Shown: one piece after another, positions 18,119 to 27,096 of the stretch
Layout: every line of letters begins with the position of its first letter
Numbering within the stretch: position 1 is the stretch's first letter
Source: Verrucomicrobiaceae bacterium
GTDB taxonomy: Bacteria; Verrucomicrobiota; Verrucomicrobiia; Verrucomicrobiales; Verrucomicrobiaceae
DNA: 64,000 bases
NCBI GenBank assembly: GCA_027486585.1
Contig: JAIXOU010000068.1
Location: forward strand, 1-64,000
Direction: 5' to 3'
Made by a program: the position numbers and the translations under genes
The notes under the pieces: generated by a model
The model's input: only the letters and a program-made list of their open reading frames with translations
Told to the model about the DNA's origin: nothing
Database searches by the model: none

Positions 18119-19414
18119 TCAAAGTCGGCGTGCTTCACTCACATCGAGCTGGGTAATTTTCCAGGCGTTTTGGATCGGACTAACAGTGACTTTGGCGGTG
18201 TAGCGATTCACCCGCGTGTGGGCATGGCCCCAGTGGCCGACGGTGCCCAGGGCGGTCCACTGAACTTCCGTGATGAAGCCTTCATCTTGCGTGGAGGGCG
18301 TCACTTTAAGGATGTCTGCACTGAACTCACTGATGGTGACGCGGGTGCCTTCCCGGCCATCCAGAGTCAATGCTTGAATGGTCTCCAGATAAAGTTTGCG
18401 CAGCAGTTCACCGTCAATACTCAGGGCAAGCACATCGTAAATCTCTGACTCGGCACGATGGTCAAAGGCACGATAGACGTTGCGGAGCAGGGGAGTAAGG
18501 ATGGCTTCGGCTTCGCTGGTTTCTTTGATCTCTGGAATGATGGCTGAGCCGGTAAGATTGATGTTTAACAAGGGCCAACTTAGCACGGCACCAAGAATCC
18601 AAGTGGCGAGAAACGGCATGCTGCCACCGGGTAGATGATGGTCACGGATGCGGATGAAGCCATAAAAGAAAAGACCTGCCGCAATCCAAAGCATTGTGGC
18701 TAAAGGCAGGCGGATGGTCGCTGGCGCAGTCAACGTCGGAACGCTGGCCAAAGGTGTCGGCATCGGCAGTCTGCCCTGCGCTTTCCAGGTGGTTTTGGGT
18801 TGGAGGGTGCTGACTTCAAGCATCTCTGATTTTGGCCCAAAGAAGACGCGGATTGGCAGCACTTTGGTATCGATGACAAAGCCCTGCCAAAAGAGGGTCA
18901 GTTCATCGGGTGCCGGTGGAGTGGGGAACTCCCAGATGAAGCCGATCATGGCGTCGTTGGTGGCGATTTCTGCGCCTTCTTCAAAGGGCAGTGTGGCACC
19001 GGGTTTTCCCTTGATGACACTGGCCCCAATGAAATGACCTTCCAGTTTTTTGCCGCCTGCATTGAGCCAGCACCAGTCAGAAGTCTGCTTGGTGGCGGCA
19101 GCAGTGATTGACTTCTGAGTGGCTGCATCAAGCACTGAAGGGACTTCGTTCAGGGGATTTAGCCATTGCAAAATCCGTTTGGCGTCGATCAATGCTTCAA
19201 AGCGCGTCTGGTAGGGTTCGACGTATAAAAAACCATGAGCGATTTTGATCGGCTCAGTGGGTGCCGGAGCGGGATTCGGCACAGCAGACTGAACTGGTAC
19301 ATTGGAACCTGCTGGGGCAGGTTCCATGATTTTGGCGGCATTGATTCCCTGAATCTGGGCGCAGAGGGTGCCCGCAAAACAGATCATCAAAGCTAGGCCA
19401 TAAAGTGTTCGCAT
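18119..19414 (-). CDS. Exported membrane protein of unknown function
   Basis: 431 residues from the ATG at 19414, chosen to begin the signal peptide (MRTLYGLALMICFAGTLCAQ). A Pro/Ala-rich linker follows, then a domain of about 170 residues. Two hydrophobic helices lie in the middle (IRLPLATMLWIAAGLFFYGF and PFLATWILGAVLSWPLL), and a C-terminal domain of about 140 residues contains YRAFDHRAESEIYDVLALS. No family was recognised with confidence. It lies 32 bp downstream of the oxidoreductase gene on the same strand and is probably co-transcribed. Confidence 0.65.
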   Translation of the reverse strand: MRTLYGLALMICFAGTLCAQIQGINAAKIMEPAPAGSNVPVQSAVPNPAPAPTEPIKIAHGFLYVEPYQTRFEALIDAKRILQWLNPLNEVPSVLDAATQKSITAAATKQTSDWCWLNAGGKKLEGHFIGASVIKGKPGATLPFEEGAEIATNDAMIGFIWEFPTPPAPDELTLFWQGFVIDTKVLPIRVFFGPKSEMLEVSTLQPKTTWKAQGRLPMPTPLASVPTLTAPATIRLPLATMLWIAAGLFFYGFIRIRDHHLPGGSMPFLATWILGAVLSWPLLNINLTGSAIIPEIKETSEAEAILTPLLRNVYRAFDHRAESEIYDVLALSIDGELLRKLYLETIQALTLDGREGTRVTISEFSADILKVTPSTQDEGFITEVQWTALGTVGHWGHAHTRVNRYTAKVTVSPIQNAWKITQLDVSEARRL

Positions 19415-19446
19415 GCTTTGGCTTCGGCTGCGGTTGAGGCTGTGGA

Positions 19447-20868
19447 TTACAGGGCCCAAGGCTTCCTCCATTCCTTAGAAAGCAGATTGGAAGCGGCTTC
19501 ATTGCCATCGATCTTCTCTGTCTGTGGATTCCATTTCAGAGATGCGCTGCCAGTGCGCAGGGCAATGTTGGCCAAGTGAGCCACCGTGATGCTGCGATGC
19601 GAGACTTCGACAGGAGCAGCCGTGGGCTTGCCGTCATAGATGGAGCTGAGGAAATTGTCCGTATGATCTTTGCTCTCGTAGAGATGGATTTCACTTGGGG
19701 TGATTTTTTCCTTGAGGATGGCCGGATCGCTGGCGCTGATCTTACCGCGATTCACATAGATCCATTTACCAGCGTCTCCTTCAAACAAAATGCCGACGTG
19801 GTCGAAGGGCTTCTTGCTGCCTGCTGCTTTCATGGAAGCCTCAACTTCTGGTAGAAGCGCACGGTCAGGACTGGCGACATGCAAGATGACGCCATTTTCA
19901 TAGACGCACTCAAAGTTAAACTCGGAGGCGGTGTTGTAGAGCGCTTTGGAGTCGAGCTTGCCAGTGACGTTCTTTAATTCCAGCGGACCTGTGTTTTCGG
20001 TGCCCATGCCCCATTGGGCGATGTCGATGTGATGGGCACCAAAGTCAGTGATGAGGCCACCGCTGAAATTGAAGTTGTGCCGCCAATTGAGGGGCAAGAG
20101 GGCAGGGCGATAGTCCATTTGTTCCGCAGGGCCTAACCAGAGTTCATAGTCGAAGTCAGCAGGAAGGGGGGCGGGAGCTGTTTGGTCGGCCATGCCATTC
20201 CAGTTGGAGTGGCCACCTGGTAGGCCTACGCGGACGCGCTTGAGTTTTCCGATGCGGTTGTTCCGCACCATTTCGCAGGCCATGCGGAAGTAGATCTCAC
20301 TGCGCTGCTGACTGCCGGTTTGCCAAGTAACGCCTGCTTTGGTGATCTCGTCACTCATGAGTCGGCCTTCACCGATGTTCAAGGCGAGTGGTTTCTGTCC
20401 ATAGATATGCTTGCCCTTCCGCGCCGCGTAGATGGCCATGTAGGCGTGCCAGTGGTCCGGAGTGGAGATCTGCACTGCGTCCAGGTCTTCCTTTTCGATC
20501 ATTTCACGGAAGTCCGCGTATGCGGCACATGCTTTGACTGGCTTGTTAGCAGCTTCAGAATAGTGGGCATCAATGATTTTTTTGCCAGCTTCGCGTCCAC
20601 CGGTTCTTTCCCCTTGGTAGCCGTAGTGTCCATATTCCTTCATGGGATCGGCGACGGCGACGACCTGACACTTTTCGTTAGCAAAAAAGTTCGGCGTCCA
20701 ATCTCCTGCAATGGTTCCCCAACCAATGGCTCCGACGGTGATTCGGTCGGAAGGTGCGGGGCGGCCTGCTTTGGCAAAGATCGACGAGGGCACAATGGTC
20801 GGGAATCCGAGTGCGGCAGCACTGGTGGCAAGAAAACGGCGGCGCGAAAAAGGAATTTGGCGATTCAT
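19447..20868 (-). CDS. Gfo/Idh/MocA family oxidoreductase with Tat signal
   Basis: 473 residues. The N-terminus SRRRFLATSAAALGFP is a twin-arginine signal, so the protein is exported folded. The nucleotide-binding region starts at ITVGAIGWG. The family motif QKPLA (variant of EKPLA) follows, and GGLITDFGAHHIDIAQW holds the catalytic-region residues. Members are NAD(P)-dependent sugar or inositol dehydrogenases and related lyases. Tat-exported versions are very common in Planctomycetes and Verrucomicrobia. The substrate is unknown. Confidence 0.88.
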   Translation of the reverse strand: MNRQIPFSRRRFLATSAAALGFPTIVPSSIFAKAGRPAPSDRITVGAIGWGTIAGDWTPNFFANEKCQVVAVADPMKEYGHYGYQGERTGGREAGKKIIDAHYSEAANKPVKACAAYADFREMIEKEDLDAVQISTPDHWHAYMAIYAARKGKHIYGQKPLALNIGEGRLMSDEITKAGVTWQTGSQQRSEIYFRMACEMVRNNRIGKLKRVRVGLPGGHSNWNGMADQTAPAPLPADFDYELWLGPAEQMDYRPALLPLNWRHNFNFSGGLITDFGAHHIDIAQWGMGTENTGPLELKNVTGKLDSKALYNTASEFNFECVYENGVILHVASPDRALLPEVEASMKAAGSKKPFDHVGILFEGDAGKWIYVNRGKISASDPAILKEKITPSEIHLYESKDHTDNFLSSIYDGKPTAAPVEVSHRSITVAHLANIALRTGSASLKWNPQTEKIDGNEAASNLLSKEWRKPWAL

Positions 20869-20986
20869 AGGCCTGCTTATAAGGTGGAAATGGCTCGAAG
20901 GGCAATGCTGTTGTTCACGAAAGTCACGGGAAAGGCCATTTTGGGCAAGAAAATGTGAATAAGTCGCAGAACCTTGCAGCGCGCAT

Positions 20987-21014
20987 TTGACAAAGGGAAG
21001 CGTCCGCGTAGTCT
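20987..21014 (+). promoter_or_regulatory. Possible sigma-70 promoter upstream of rpmH
   Basis: TTGACA at 20987-20992 matches the -35 consensus exactly; TAGTCT at 21009-21014, 16 bp later, is a weak -10. It lies about 90 bp before the rpmH start in a non-coding stretch. The weak -10 keeps confidence low. Confidence 0.3.
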
Positions 21015-21103
21015 CGGCCCCCCTGTTGCCTGGGTGGCCCTCTCTGGATTGCTCACCCCATCGCCATAGGCCCCATTACTGCCTTCCCACCTCCTAAAAG
21101 ATT

Positions 21104-21286
21104 ATGCCAAAAAGAACCTATCAAGCCTCCAAGCGAACCCGGAAGAGCCAGTTCGGTTTCCGTACTCGGATGAAGACCGCCAATGGTCGTGACATCCTTC
21201 GCCGCCGCCGTCTGAAAGGCCGTAAGCGTCTCATGCCAGTGGGTGTGGAGATCCATTACAAGCGTCACGTGCAGCAGCACACCTAA
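21104..21286 (+). CDS. rpmH: 50S ribosomal protein L34
   Basis: 60 residues. The first 43 carry the L34 hallmark: [26 protein letters not shown] then [12 protein letters not shown]. It is a component of the large ribosomal subunit and binds 23S rRNA. About 15 extra C-terminal residues ([15 protein letters not shown]) extend it beyond the usual 44-47. It is the first gene of the conserved rpmH-rnpA-yidD-yidC block. That block is often close to dnaA/oriC, but no dnaA or DnaA-box cluster was seen here. Confidence 0.97.
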   Translation: MPKRTYQASKRTRKSQFGFRTRMKTANGRDILRRRRLKGRKRLMPVGVEIHYKRHVQQHT

Positions 21287-21315
21287 TTTGTTCAGGACCT
21301 TGGTGTCCGCGTACT

Positions 21316-21687
21316 ATGCGCCTTCCCTCACGCCTTCATTTGAAGGAGTCTCGCGACTTTGCGCGAATCAAGGCTGAAGGGAGGAGCCAGTCCGGTAGGT
21401 TTTTCGTCCTTGCCATGCGGCAGGATCCTGAAGTTTCAGCTTTCCAATTTGGTCTTATCACGGGTAAGCGACTCGGAAATGCAGTCATCAGAAACCGCCT
21501 CCGCCGACAGATGCGTGAGATCATTCGCGCTCATCAGGAGGGAATAACCCTCGGTTGGCAGTTTGTCACCATCGCACGTTGGCGTGCGCCAGAGGCTGAC
21601 TTTGCCGAATTGGAGCAAGACTGGGTGCGATTGGCAAAACGCCAGGGTTTATTGGTGAAACAAACCAAGCCTGAATCAGCCCCATGA
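21316..21687 (+). CDS. rnpA: Ribonuclease P protein component
   Basis: 123 residues. The RNR motif region ([15 protein letters not shown]) and an N-terminal [14 protein letters not shown] match RnpA, the protein that helps the RNase P RNA remove 5' leaders from tRNA precursors. It follows rpmH and its end overlaps yidD by 4 bp (ATGA), indicating translational coupling. Confidence 0.95.
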   Translation: MRLPSRLHLKESRDFARIKAEGRSQSGRFFVLAMRQDPEVSAFQFGLITGKRLGNAVIRNRLRRQMREIIRAHQEGITLGWQFVTIARWRAPEADFAELEQDWVRLAKRQGLLVKQTKPESAP

Positions 21688-21929
21688 AACAGGTCACTCG
21701 CATCCTCATCCGTGGCTATCAGATCTTTATCTCACCAGTCATTCATGCCTTTCCGGGCACAGGATGTCGTTTCACGCCGACCTGTTCGGAGTATTTTCTT
21801 CAAGCTGTGGAAAAACATGGCTTTTTTCAAGGTGCATGGCTCGGAAGCCTCCGCATTCTACGCTGCCAGCCCTGGGGAGGTGAAGGTCATGACCCCGTCC
21901 CCGAGTGCTGCTGCAAATCTGAACCCTAA
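21684..21929 (+). CDS. yidD: Membrane protein insertion efficiency factor YidD
   Basis: 81 residues with the YidD signature: [23 protein letters not shown] and [15 protein letters not shown]. It is thought to assist YidC-dependent membrane protein insertion. Its start overlaps the rnpA stop and yidC begins 19 bp downstream. Confidence 0.95.
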   Translation: MKQVTRILIRGYQIFISPVIHAFPGTGCRFTPTCSEYFLQAVEKHGFFQGAWLGSLRILRCQPWGGEGHDPVPECCCKSEP

Positions 21930-21947
21930 CATCTGACATTTTCTCTC

Positions 21948-23771
21948 ATGGATCGTAAAGCCTGGCTCGTCATCACTCTTTGTACCTTTGGCCTCATTGC
22001 CAATGTCTATTACGCGAACAAGTATCCGCCCATCGAGAAGGCTCCTGCGCCCGCTGCTGTAGCACCTGCGGCAGCGTCAGCCACGACGGCACCAGCAGCT
22101 GCTACGACTCCAGCCGCAACGATCAGTTCAGCTTCGGGTGTCACGCCGTCTGTGCCTGTAGTCGAGGAAACCCACACTATCACTCGTGGCACGGTCACAT
22201 GGCACTTCTCCAACAAAGGCGGCGGTATTGCCAAAGTCGTTCTGACAGGAACGGATAACCTCACCCTGAATCAGTTCGGCAAAGAGCCTATCGGTGCCCT
22301 GCGTCGCGAGGCTGCTGGCAATGATGCAGTGATCTATAAGGTGATCGAAAAGAGTGACAAAGGCATCACTTTTGAGGGCACAAGTGCTGACGGTATCATC
22401 GTCAAGAAAGTCTATGAAGTGACTGAAGGTGCAAAATCAGACGAACATCTGATCAATCTCAAGCTGACGCTGACCAACACAGGTGCCACCGCCCATAAAT
22501 CTGAAGAATACTATCTCTACAGCGGTGCCGCGAACTCGATGCGCCCTGATGAAGCCTTAAAGCCAAGCTTTTTCTGGAATGACGCTGGTGATGCGACTCA
22601 AAAATTGACCGACTCCTTCTCCGGTGGGTGGTTCTCTACCGAGCAGGCCGAAATGCGATCCACTCATACGCGCCTTCGCTTCAGTGGTGTGATGAGCCGC
22701 TTTGATGCCATCATCCTCAGTCATGAAAGCACGACTGATAAGCCTGGCAAAGTCTGGGCTACTCGCTTCCTGCTGGATCATAGCACGGACAATTTCAAAG
22801 ACCTCTCCACGGCCTCCAAAGACTACGCCATACAATCTGCCATGGGCCTGCCTCCGGTGGATCTGGCACCTGCTGGAACAGTGACTGAAAGCTACAGCAT
22901 CTATGCAGGTCCCAAGGAATACCACCGCCTTGCAGCTCTAGAAGGTCAGCGCGATTTTGTCATGTTCTATGGCATGTTCGGTTTCATCAGTCGTCTGCTG
23001 ACGCAGGTCATGCGCTGGATGCATGACATCAGTGGCAATTGGGGCGCTGCCATCATCCTTCTCACTCTTTGCATCCGCACGGTTCTCTGGTGGCCACAAT
23101 CAAAGGCTCAGTATTCCATGAAACGCATGGGCCTGCTGGGACCGAAGATGAAGGAACTCCAGGTCAAGTACAAGGACGATCCGCAAAAGCAGCAGGTAGA
23201 GACCATGAAGCTCTACAAAGACTATGGCGTCAATCCCGTCGGTGGCTGTCTGCCTATGCTGCTGCAGATCCCCATCTTCTTCGGTTTTTACAGCGTGCTG
23301 CAAAACGCGGCTGAGTTGCGTGGTCAACCTTGGCTTTGGGTTCAGGATCTCTCATTGCCAGACACCATTTATACCCTGAATTTCCCCGTCAGCCTGCCGT
23401 TGATCGGGACACATTTTGATCTTAATCCGCTGCCTCTGATCATGGGAGTCACCATGATCCTCCAGATGAAGTTAACGCCGCAGCCTGCAACTGTGGATAA
23501 GACACAGAAGATGATGTTTACCATCATGCCGTTCTTCTTCCTCTTCATTTGTTATAACTTTGCCTCAGCACTCTCCCTTTATTGGTCCACTCAGAACATC
23601 TTTGCCATCTTCCAGAGCTACATCATGAAGCTTTACATGAAGGAGCCTGTTTTAGAGAAAGTAGAGGCCAAGCCCAAAGCACCGCCTTCCAATAACCCGT
23701 TTTTTAATCCCATGAATCCCAATCATAAGGAGAAAAAGGTCAAACCCAGAGGCCCAAAACTGGGGGGATAG
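21948..23771 (+). CDS. yidC: Membrane protein insertase YidC
   Basis: 607 residues. It has an N-terminal anchor (WLVITLCTFGLIANVYY), an Ala/Thr/Pro-rich linker and a large periplasmic beta domain (about 75-325). The conserved five-helix core (about 340-585) includes MKRMGLLGPKMKELQVKYKDDPQKQQ and GGCLPMLLQIPIFFGFY. It ends in a basic tail (KEKKVKPRGPK) suited to ribosome contact. It inserts and folds inner-membrane proteins. It is the last gene of the rpmH block. Confidence 0.97.
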   Translation: MDRKAWLVITLCTFGLIANVYYANKYPPIEKAPAPAAVAPAAASATTAPAAATTPAATISSASGVTPSVPVVEETHTITRGTVTWHFSNKGGGIAKVVLTGTDNLTLNQFGKEPIGALRREAAGNDAVIYKVIEKSDKGITFEGTSADGIIVKKVYEVTEGAKSDEHLINLKLTLTNTGATAHKSEEYYLYSGAANSMRPDEALKPSFFWNDAGDATQKLTDSFSGGWFSTEQAEMRSTHTRLRFSGVMSRFDAIILSHESTTDKPGKVWATRFLLDHSTDNFKDLSTASKDYAIQSAMGLPPVDLAPAGTVTESYSIYAGPKEYHRLAALEGQRDFVMFYGMFGFISRLLTQVMRWMHDISGNWGAAIILLTLCIRTVLWWPQSKAQYSMKRMGLLGPKMKELQVKYKDDPQKQQVETMKLYKDYGVNPVGGCLPMLLQIPIFFGFYSVLQNAAELRGQPWLWVQDLSLPDTIYTLNFPVSLPLIGTHFDLNPLPLIMGVTMILQMKLTPQPATVDKTQKMMFTIMPFFFLFICYNFASALSLYWSTQNIFAIFQSYIMKLYMKEPVLEKVEAKPKAPPSNNPFFNPMNPNHKEKKVKPRGPKLGG

Positions 23772-23862
23772 TTCAAAGACCGAAGCTTCTTGTCAAAATG
23801 CCCTTGCCTCCCACCTCGGCTGAGTGCATGACTCGGCTGTCACCTCTTCTTCCATTCTGCCC

Positions 23863-24585
23863 ATGCAATTCGTCTTCCCCACACACCTTCAGCTCGTCAG
23901 TGAGAGCAGCGACGGGTTCCATCAGGAGCTTCTTCGTGGTCTGACTCACAAGCTCAATAATCTTTTGGCCGTGATTCAGGGCTTCTCCAGCCTGATTCTC
24001 ATGGCTGACGATCTTGATCCAGGGGTGGCAGAAAACATGCAGCATATTCGTGAAGCCTCCCTCGGAGTCTCCCAGCTCAGTGAGCGTATCCGCTCCGCAG
24101 GTGGCTGCGCCAAGCTGACGCCACAACCTCTTAGCCTGAATGAGTATCTAGGAGTCGTGGAAGGCGCGTTAATGGAGCCTTTTGCCAAAAACAACGTGCA
24201 ACTCCAGGCCGACGTCCAGCAGGGGCTGCCGCCGATCAATGTCGATCCGACCAAGTTTAAAGACATCCTGGTCGAAGTGCTCAAAAACGCTGCCGAAGCC
24301 GCTGCCCCTGTCGGTGGTCGTGCCATGCTGAGGATCGCAGGCCCTGGTATCATCACACCTCCAGAACAGCGCCGTGTGGACATCCTGGTGACCAACACCG
24401 GTAGTCAAATTTCGCCTGATAAGTTGGCCGCGAGTTTCCGTGCTTTCCACGGTTCTAAGACCAGCAATCACCTTGGCCTCGGATTGACCATCGCCTCCAT
24501 GCTTTGCCATCAAATGGGCATCCAAATCGGTATCGCCTCCGAGAACAACGAGACTGTGGTTTGGCTCAGTTGCCCCATTGCCTGA
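23863..24585 (+). CDS. Soluble histidine kinase, no sensor domain
   Basis: About 240 residues. The phospho-acceptor region is GLTHKLNNLLAVIQG (His about 29). The ATPase domain has an N-box LVEVLKNAAEAA and a G-box NHLGLGLTIASML. There is no membrane segment or input domain, so it may take signals from partners. I use the ATG at 23863; an upstream start at 23824 would add 13 residues. It lies just after yidC with no response regulator beside it. Confidence 0.8.
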   Translation: MQFVFPTHLQLVSESSDGFHQELLRGLTHKLNNLLAVIQGFSSLILMADDLDPGVAENMQHIREASLGVSQLSERIRSAGGCAKLTPQPLSLNEYLGVVEGALMEPFAKNNVQLQADVQQGLPPINVDPTKFKDILVEVLKNAAEAAAPVGGRAMLRIAGPGIITPPEQRRVDILVTNTGSQISPDKLAASFRAFHGSKTSNHLGLGLTIASMLCHQMGIQIGIASENNETVVWLSCPIA

Positions 24586-24697
24586 GTTAGGCCCTTTTCC
24601 CTGCGGGCAGCCTTTGGCTTTCTGTCAGTCCTGGGCACTCCACCGCGAATCGTTCAACAACCGTTATCATCGCGGTTTCGCGGAGTGATAACCATGT

Positions 24698-24722
24698 CCG
24701 TTGGCCTTTGTTTGGCCAATGG
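24698..24722. terminator. Stem-loop between convergent genes
   Basis: CCGTTGGCC and GGCCAATGG pair around a TTTGTTT loop between the convergent kinase and DUF695-like genes, so it could serve as a two-way transcript end. A second imperfect palindrome (GTTATCATCGCGG / GCGGAGTGATAAC) lies just before it. The stem resembles the palindrome at 14110-14131. Confidence 0.45.
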
Positions 24723-24729
24723 TCATGCT

Positions 24730-25056
24730 CTAGACAATCTGCTCGTGAAAGTAGTTCTTCGCATAGCGATCAATGAATCCCCATTCGGGATCCTCGTGAG
24801 TGTCGAAATCAATCATCTCATCGGGAAAGAGGAGTTTAGCTTTCTCGAACCGTAGCTTGGCGCTGTGGCGATCAACAACGTAGTGATAGTAGATACGCTT
24901 ACCTCCGAACGTCTCGATCAGCACGGGCGAACCGACTCTGCAGTCTCGCATGACTGTGATCATGGCCAAGTCTAACTCCGCCAGAGCTTCATTGTATGCG
25001 GGTTCAGGAAGTCCGTTGGGTGCTCGCTCTGAAAACGTATGAGTGATGATGGCCAA
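24730..25056 (-). CDS. DUF695-like protein of unknown function
   Basis: 108 residues, soluble. The segment ETFGGKRIYYHYV and the ending DPEWGFIDRYAKNYF resemble the C-terminal pattern of DUF695 proteins. Their function is unknown. It stands alone, with a possible tiny membrane gene 72 bp upstream on the same strand. The family call is tentative. Confidence 0.55.
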   Translation of the reverse strand: MAIITHTFSERAPNGLPEPAYNEALAELDLAMITVMRDCRVGSPVLIETFGGKRIYYHYVVDRHSAKLRFEKAKLLFPDEMIDFDTHEDPEWGFIDRYAKNYFHEQIV

Positions 25057-25128
25057 CGTTGGAAGCTCCTTGCGGCGGGATGGAAATGGTAATCGATCGA
25101 TATGACGAAGCAGCAGCGAGAATCCTTC

Positions 25129-25278
25129 CTATGTATGATTCGATAGGACCCACATGCGCTGAGCCCTGATCTCAAACCAGACAACGTAGCCAATCAAGGT
25201 AGCAAAAACTCCAGCAATAGAGTATATGATAAATACACGATTGGCGCTGTTAGTTAGGCAAGCGTTATGGTTAGGCAA
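25129..25278 (-). CDS. Possible tiny membrane protein or remnant
   Basis: On the minus strand an open frame encodes a peptide with one clear hydrophobic helix (RVFIIYSIAGVFATLIGYVV) followed by a charged tail (WFEIRAQRMW). That is a credible single-pass membrane microprotein. The only start is a TTG at 25278, inside the 17-bp repeats; the real start may be lost. Upstream lies GCCTAACTAACA, shared with the microprotein at 5313. The rest of 25057-25409 holds only the tandem repeat below. Confidence 0.35.
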   Translation of the reverse strand: MPNHNACLTNSANRVFIIYSIAGVFATLIGYVVWFEIRAQRMWVLSNHT

Positions 25279-25286
25279 GCGTTATG
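25253..25286. repeat. Perfect 17-bp tandem duplication
   Basis: GTTAGGCAAGCGTTATG occurs twice back to back (25253-25269, 25270-25286). The words GTTAGGC and AAGCGTTATG resemble the right-hand end of integron attC sites, but no full attC structure was found. Confidence 0.8.
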
Positions 25287-25409
25287 AGCCCAAGAATGGC
25301 GGGTTTAAGACGCCTCATTGATGTTGCAGACTCTTCTGGGCACCGCATTGTCTAGGCGGACGTGATCCGACTCATTTTTGCAGACTGCATCGCAGGGGAG
25401 CTGGATGGA

Positions 25410-26198
25410 TCAATCTCCGCCTTCGGCGTGTTCTTGGACACCGACGAAGGCTTCCTTCGCAGCGGCGAGGGCGTAGTCGCGATTCAGTTTGGTGATCCAG
25501 CGTACGCTGATTTCTTTCGGGCAGGCGGCCTCGCACTCATACTGGTTGGTGCAATTGCCGAAGCCTTCTTTGTCCATCTGGCGGACCATGCCGAGGGTGC
25601 GGCGGTCTTTTTCAGGCTGGCCTTGGGGCAGGGAATTGAGCTGGCCGGCTTTGGCTGAAACAAAGAGCATGGCACTGGCATTTTTGCAGGAGGCGACACA
25701 GGCACCGCAACCAATGCAGGCAGCGGCGTCCATGGCGGCATCAGCGACTTCTTTGCCAACGAGGATGCTGTTGGCATCAGGAGCGGCTCCTGTGCGGACG
25801 GTGACGAAACCGCCCGCCTGCTGAATGCGATCAAAGGCACTGCGATTGACCATGAGGTCTTTGACGACGGGGAAGGCTTTGGCGCGGAATGGCTCGACCC
25901 AAATGGTGTCTCCATCGCGGAATTTACGCATGTGAAGTTGGCAGGTCGTGGTGGCTTTTTCAGGGCCGTGGGCGATGCCGTTGATGGTCATGGAGCACAT
26001 GCCGCAGATGCCTTCGCGGCAATCATGGTCAAAGGCCACTGGATCGCCGCCATCCTGAATCAGGCGCTCGTTGACGATGTCCATCATCTCCAAGAAGGAG
26101 GCATGATCGGGGATCTCACGTGCTTGAATATCCTGGAAATGACCGGGCTGACCTTGATTCTGACGCCAGACTTTGAGTTGGAGGTTGAGGAGTGACAT
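25410..26198 (-). CDS. sdhB: Succinate dehydrogenase / fumarate reductase iron-sulfur subunit
   Basis: 262 residues. Ligands for the 2Fe-2S cluster are C60, C65, C68 and C86 ([10 protein letters not shown]). The C-terminal clusters are bound by [11 protein letters not shown] (C161-C171) and C216, C222 and C226. It passes electrons from the FAD subunit SdhA to the membrane cytochrome SdhC in the TCA cycle. It is on the same strand as sdhC and sdhA, but two unrelated genes separate it from sdhA, which is unusual. Confidence 0.95.
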   Translation of the reverse strand: MSLLNLQLKVWRQNQGQPGHFQDIQAREIPDHASFLEMMDIVNERLIQDGGDPVAFDHDCREGICGMCSMTINGIAHGPEKATTTCQLHMRKFRDGDTIWVEPFRAKAFPVVKDLMVNRSAFDRIQQAGGFVTVRTGAAPDANSILVGKEVADAAMDAAACIGCGACVASCKNASAMLFVSAKAGQLNSLPQGQPEKDRRTLGMVRQMDKEGFGNCTNQYECEAACPKEISVRWITKLNRDYALAAAKEAFVGVQEHAEGGD

Positions 26199-26224
26199 GG
26201 GAGGGGTGCGGTGGTTTTGAAAAA

Positions 26225-26806
26225 TTAGGCCGATAGTGAGACTTCGATTTCCTCGCTGATCTGGCGGAGGTTTAAATGGATCCAGCGTGTGTCGCCGACA
26301 TAATAACCGAGGGCTTCAGTGGCGCGTTGCTGGAGTTGGGCGGTGGTGAAAAAGCGCTTTTGGGCGAGAGCTAGGATGTCTGCCTGATCATTGGTGGAAA
26401 AGCGGGCGAGCTTAGAGACGGCTAGATCAACTGGGCAAAAGACATGGAGTTGAACAAGGCGGCTCTCATTGCCAATGCCCATCCATTCGACACAGCTCTC
26501 GCGATGGTCAGGATGCAGTAGGGCAAATGTGTCGTTATAAGTCGGGTCAAAATAGATGGTGGAGCGTTTTCCGTCCTGTCGAATGTAGTCCACGATCAAC
26601 TGATCATAGGGCAATAGAAGTCGCTTAGAGAAGGTGGCGTCCACGTCTTCCGTGTATCGAGTTCCACAGTGGAAGTGCACGGCCATGCCTCCAGCTAGAT
26701 ACATCATGAGCGGTTCACCCTGGTAATCGCAAGCGCGCAAAATCTGATCAATGCGGTCAAGCATTTCACTCAAAGCTGTGGTGAGTTCTGGATGAAGATC
26801 ATGCAT
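26225..26806 (-). CDS. Nucleotidyltransferase-fold protein (DUF6036-like)
   Basis: 193 residues. [19 protein letters not shown] fits the nucleotidyltransferase pattern: a GG turn, then DxD metal ligands after a short helix. A later [25 protein letters not shown] matches the helical part of DUF6036 / AbiEii-like enzymes. Such proteins are often toxins of type IV toxin-antitoxin or abortive-infection systems; here that is inference. It overlaps the upstream 95-aa gene by 8 bp, so the two form a coupled pair. Both sit inside the succinate dehydrogenase operon. Confidence 0.7.
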   Translation of the reverse strand: MHDLHPELTTALSEMLDRIDQILRACDYQGEPLMMYLAGGMAVHFHCGTRYTEDVDATFSKRLLLPYDQLIVDYIRQDGKRSTIYFDPTYNDTFALLHPDHRESCVEWMGIGNESRLVQLHVFCPVDLAVSKLARFSTNDQADILALAQKRFFTTAQLQQRATEALGYYVGDTRWIHLNLRQISEEIEVSLSA

Positions 26807-27086
26807 GGCGAAGCTGTCTTTTCAGCTGGCTGGAGAAGCGCAAGGCGTCGAAACGCAGATCTCGGAGCAATGAGCCTAATTTCTGACTGCATCCAGGAAG
26901 CAAGGTTTCAGCGAGGTTCACGAGCTTTTCGCTATAACCGTACCAATCAGTGCCTGAGAGGAAGAGGCAGATGGCTGCCATCTCATTGGGCGGAATGGGC
27001 TTCGATTCCAGCCAAGCAGCTTGCTCAAACGCGGCCTGCTGGCACGCGCAGAAGTCGAGTAACTGGGCTTCGGAATCGCGATTCAT
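26799..27086 (-). CDS. Small partner protein of the nucleotidyltransferase, unknown
   Basis: 95 residues, soluble and mostly helical (QLLDFCACQQAAFEQAAWLES, KLVNLAETLLPGC), with a basic C-terminus ([11 protein letters not shown]). It is not recognised. Coupling to the nucleotidyltransferase gene by an 8-bp overlap suggests a partner or antitoxin role by analogy with AbiEi/AbiEii pairs. No clear DNA-binding motif is visible. Confidence 0.6.
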   Translation of the reverse strand: MNRDSEAQLLDFCACQQAAFEQAAWLESKPIPPNEMAAICLFLSGTDWYGYSEKLVNLAETLLPGCSQKLGSLLRDLRFDALRFSSQLKRQLRHA

Positions 27087-27096
27087 GAATGATGAA

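Noticed and set aside
20868-21104. Replication origin near rpmH
   Set aside because: No dnaA gene, DnaA-box cluster or AT-rich unwinding region was seen upstream of rpmH.
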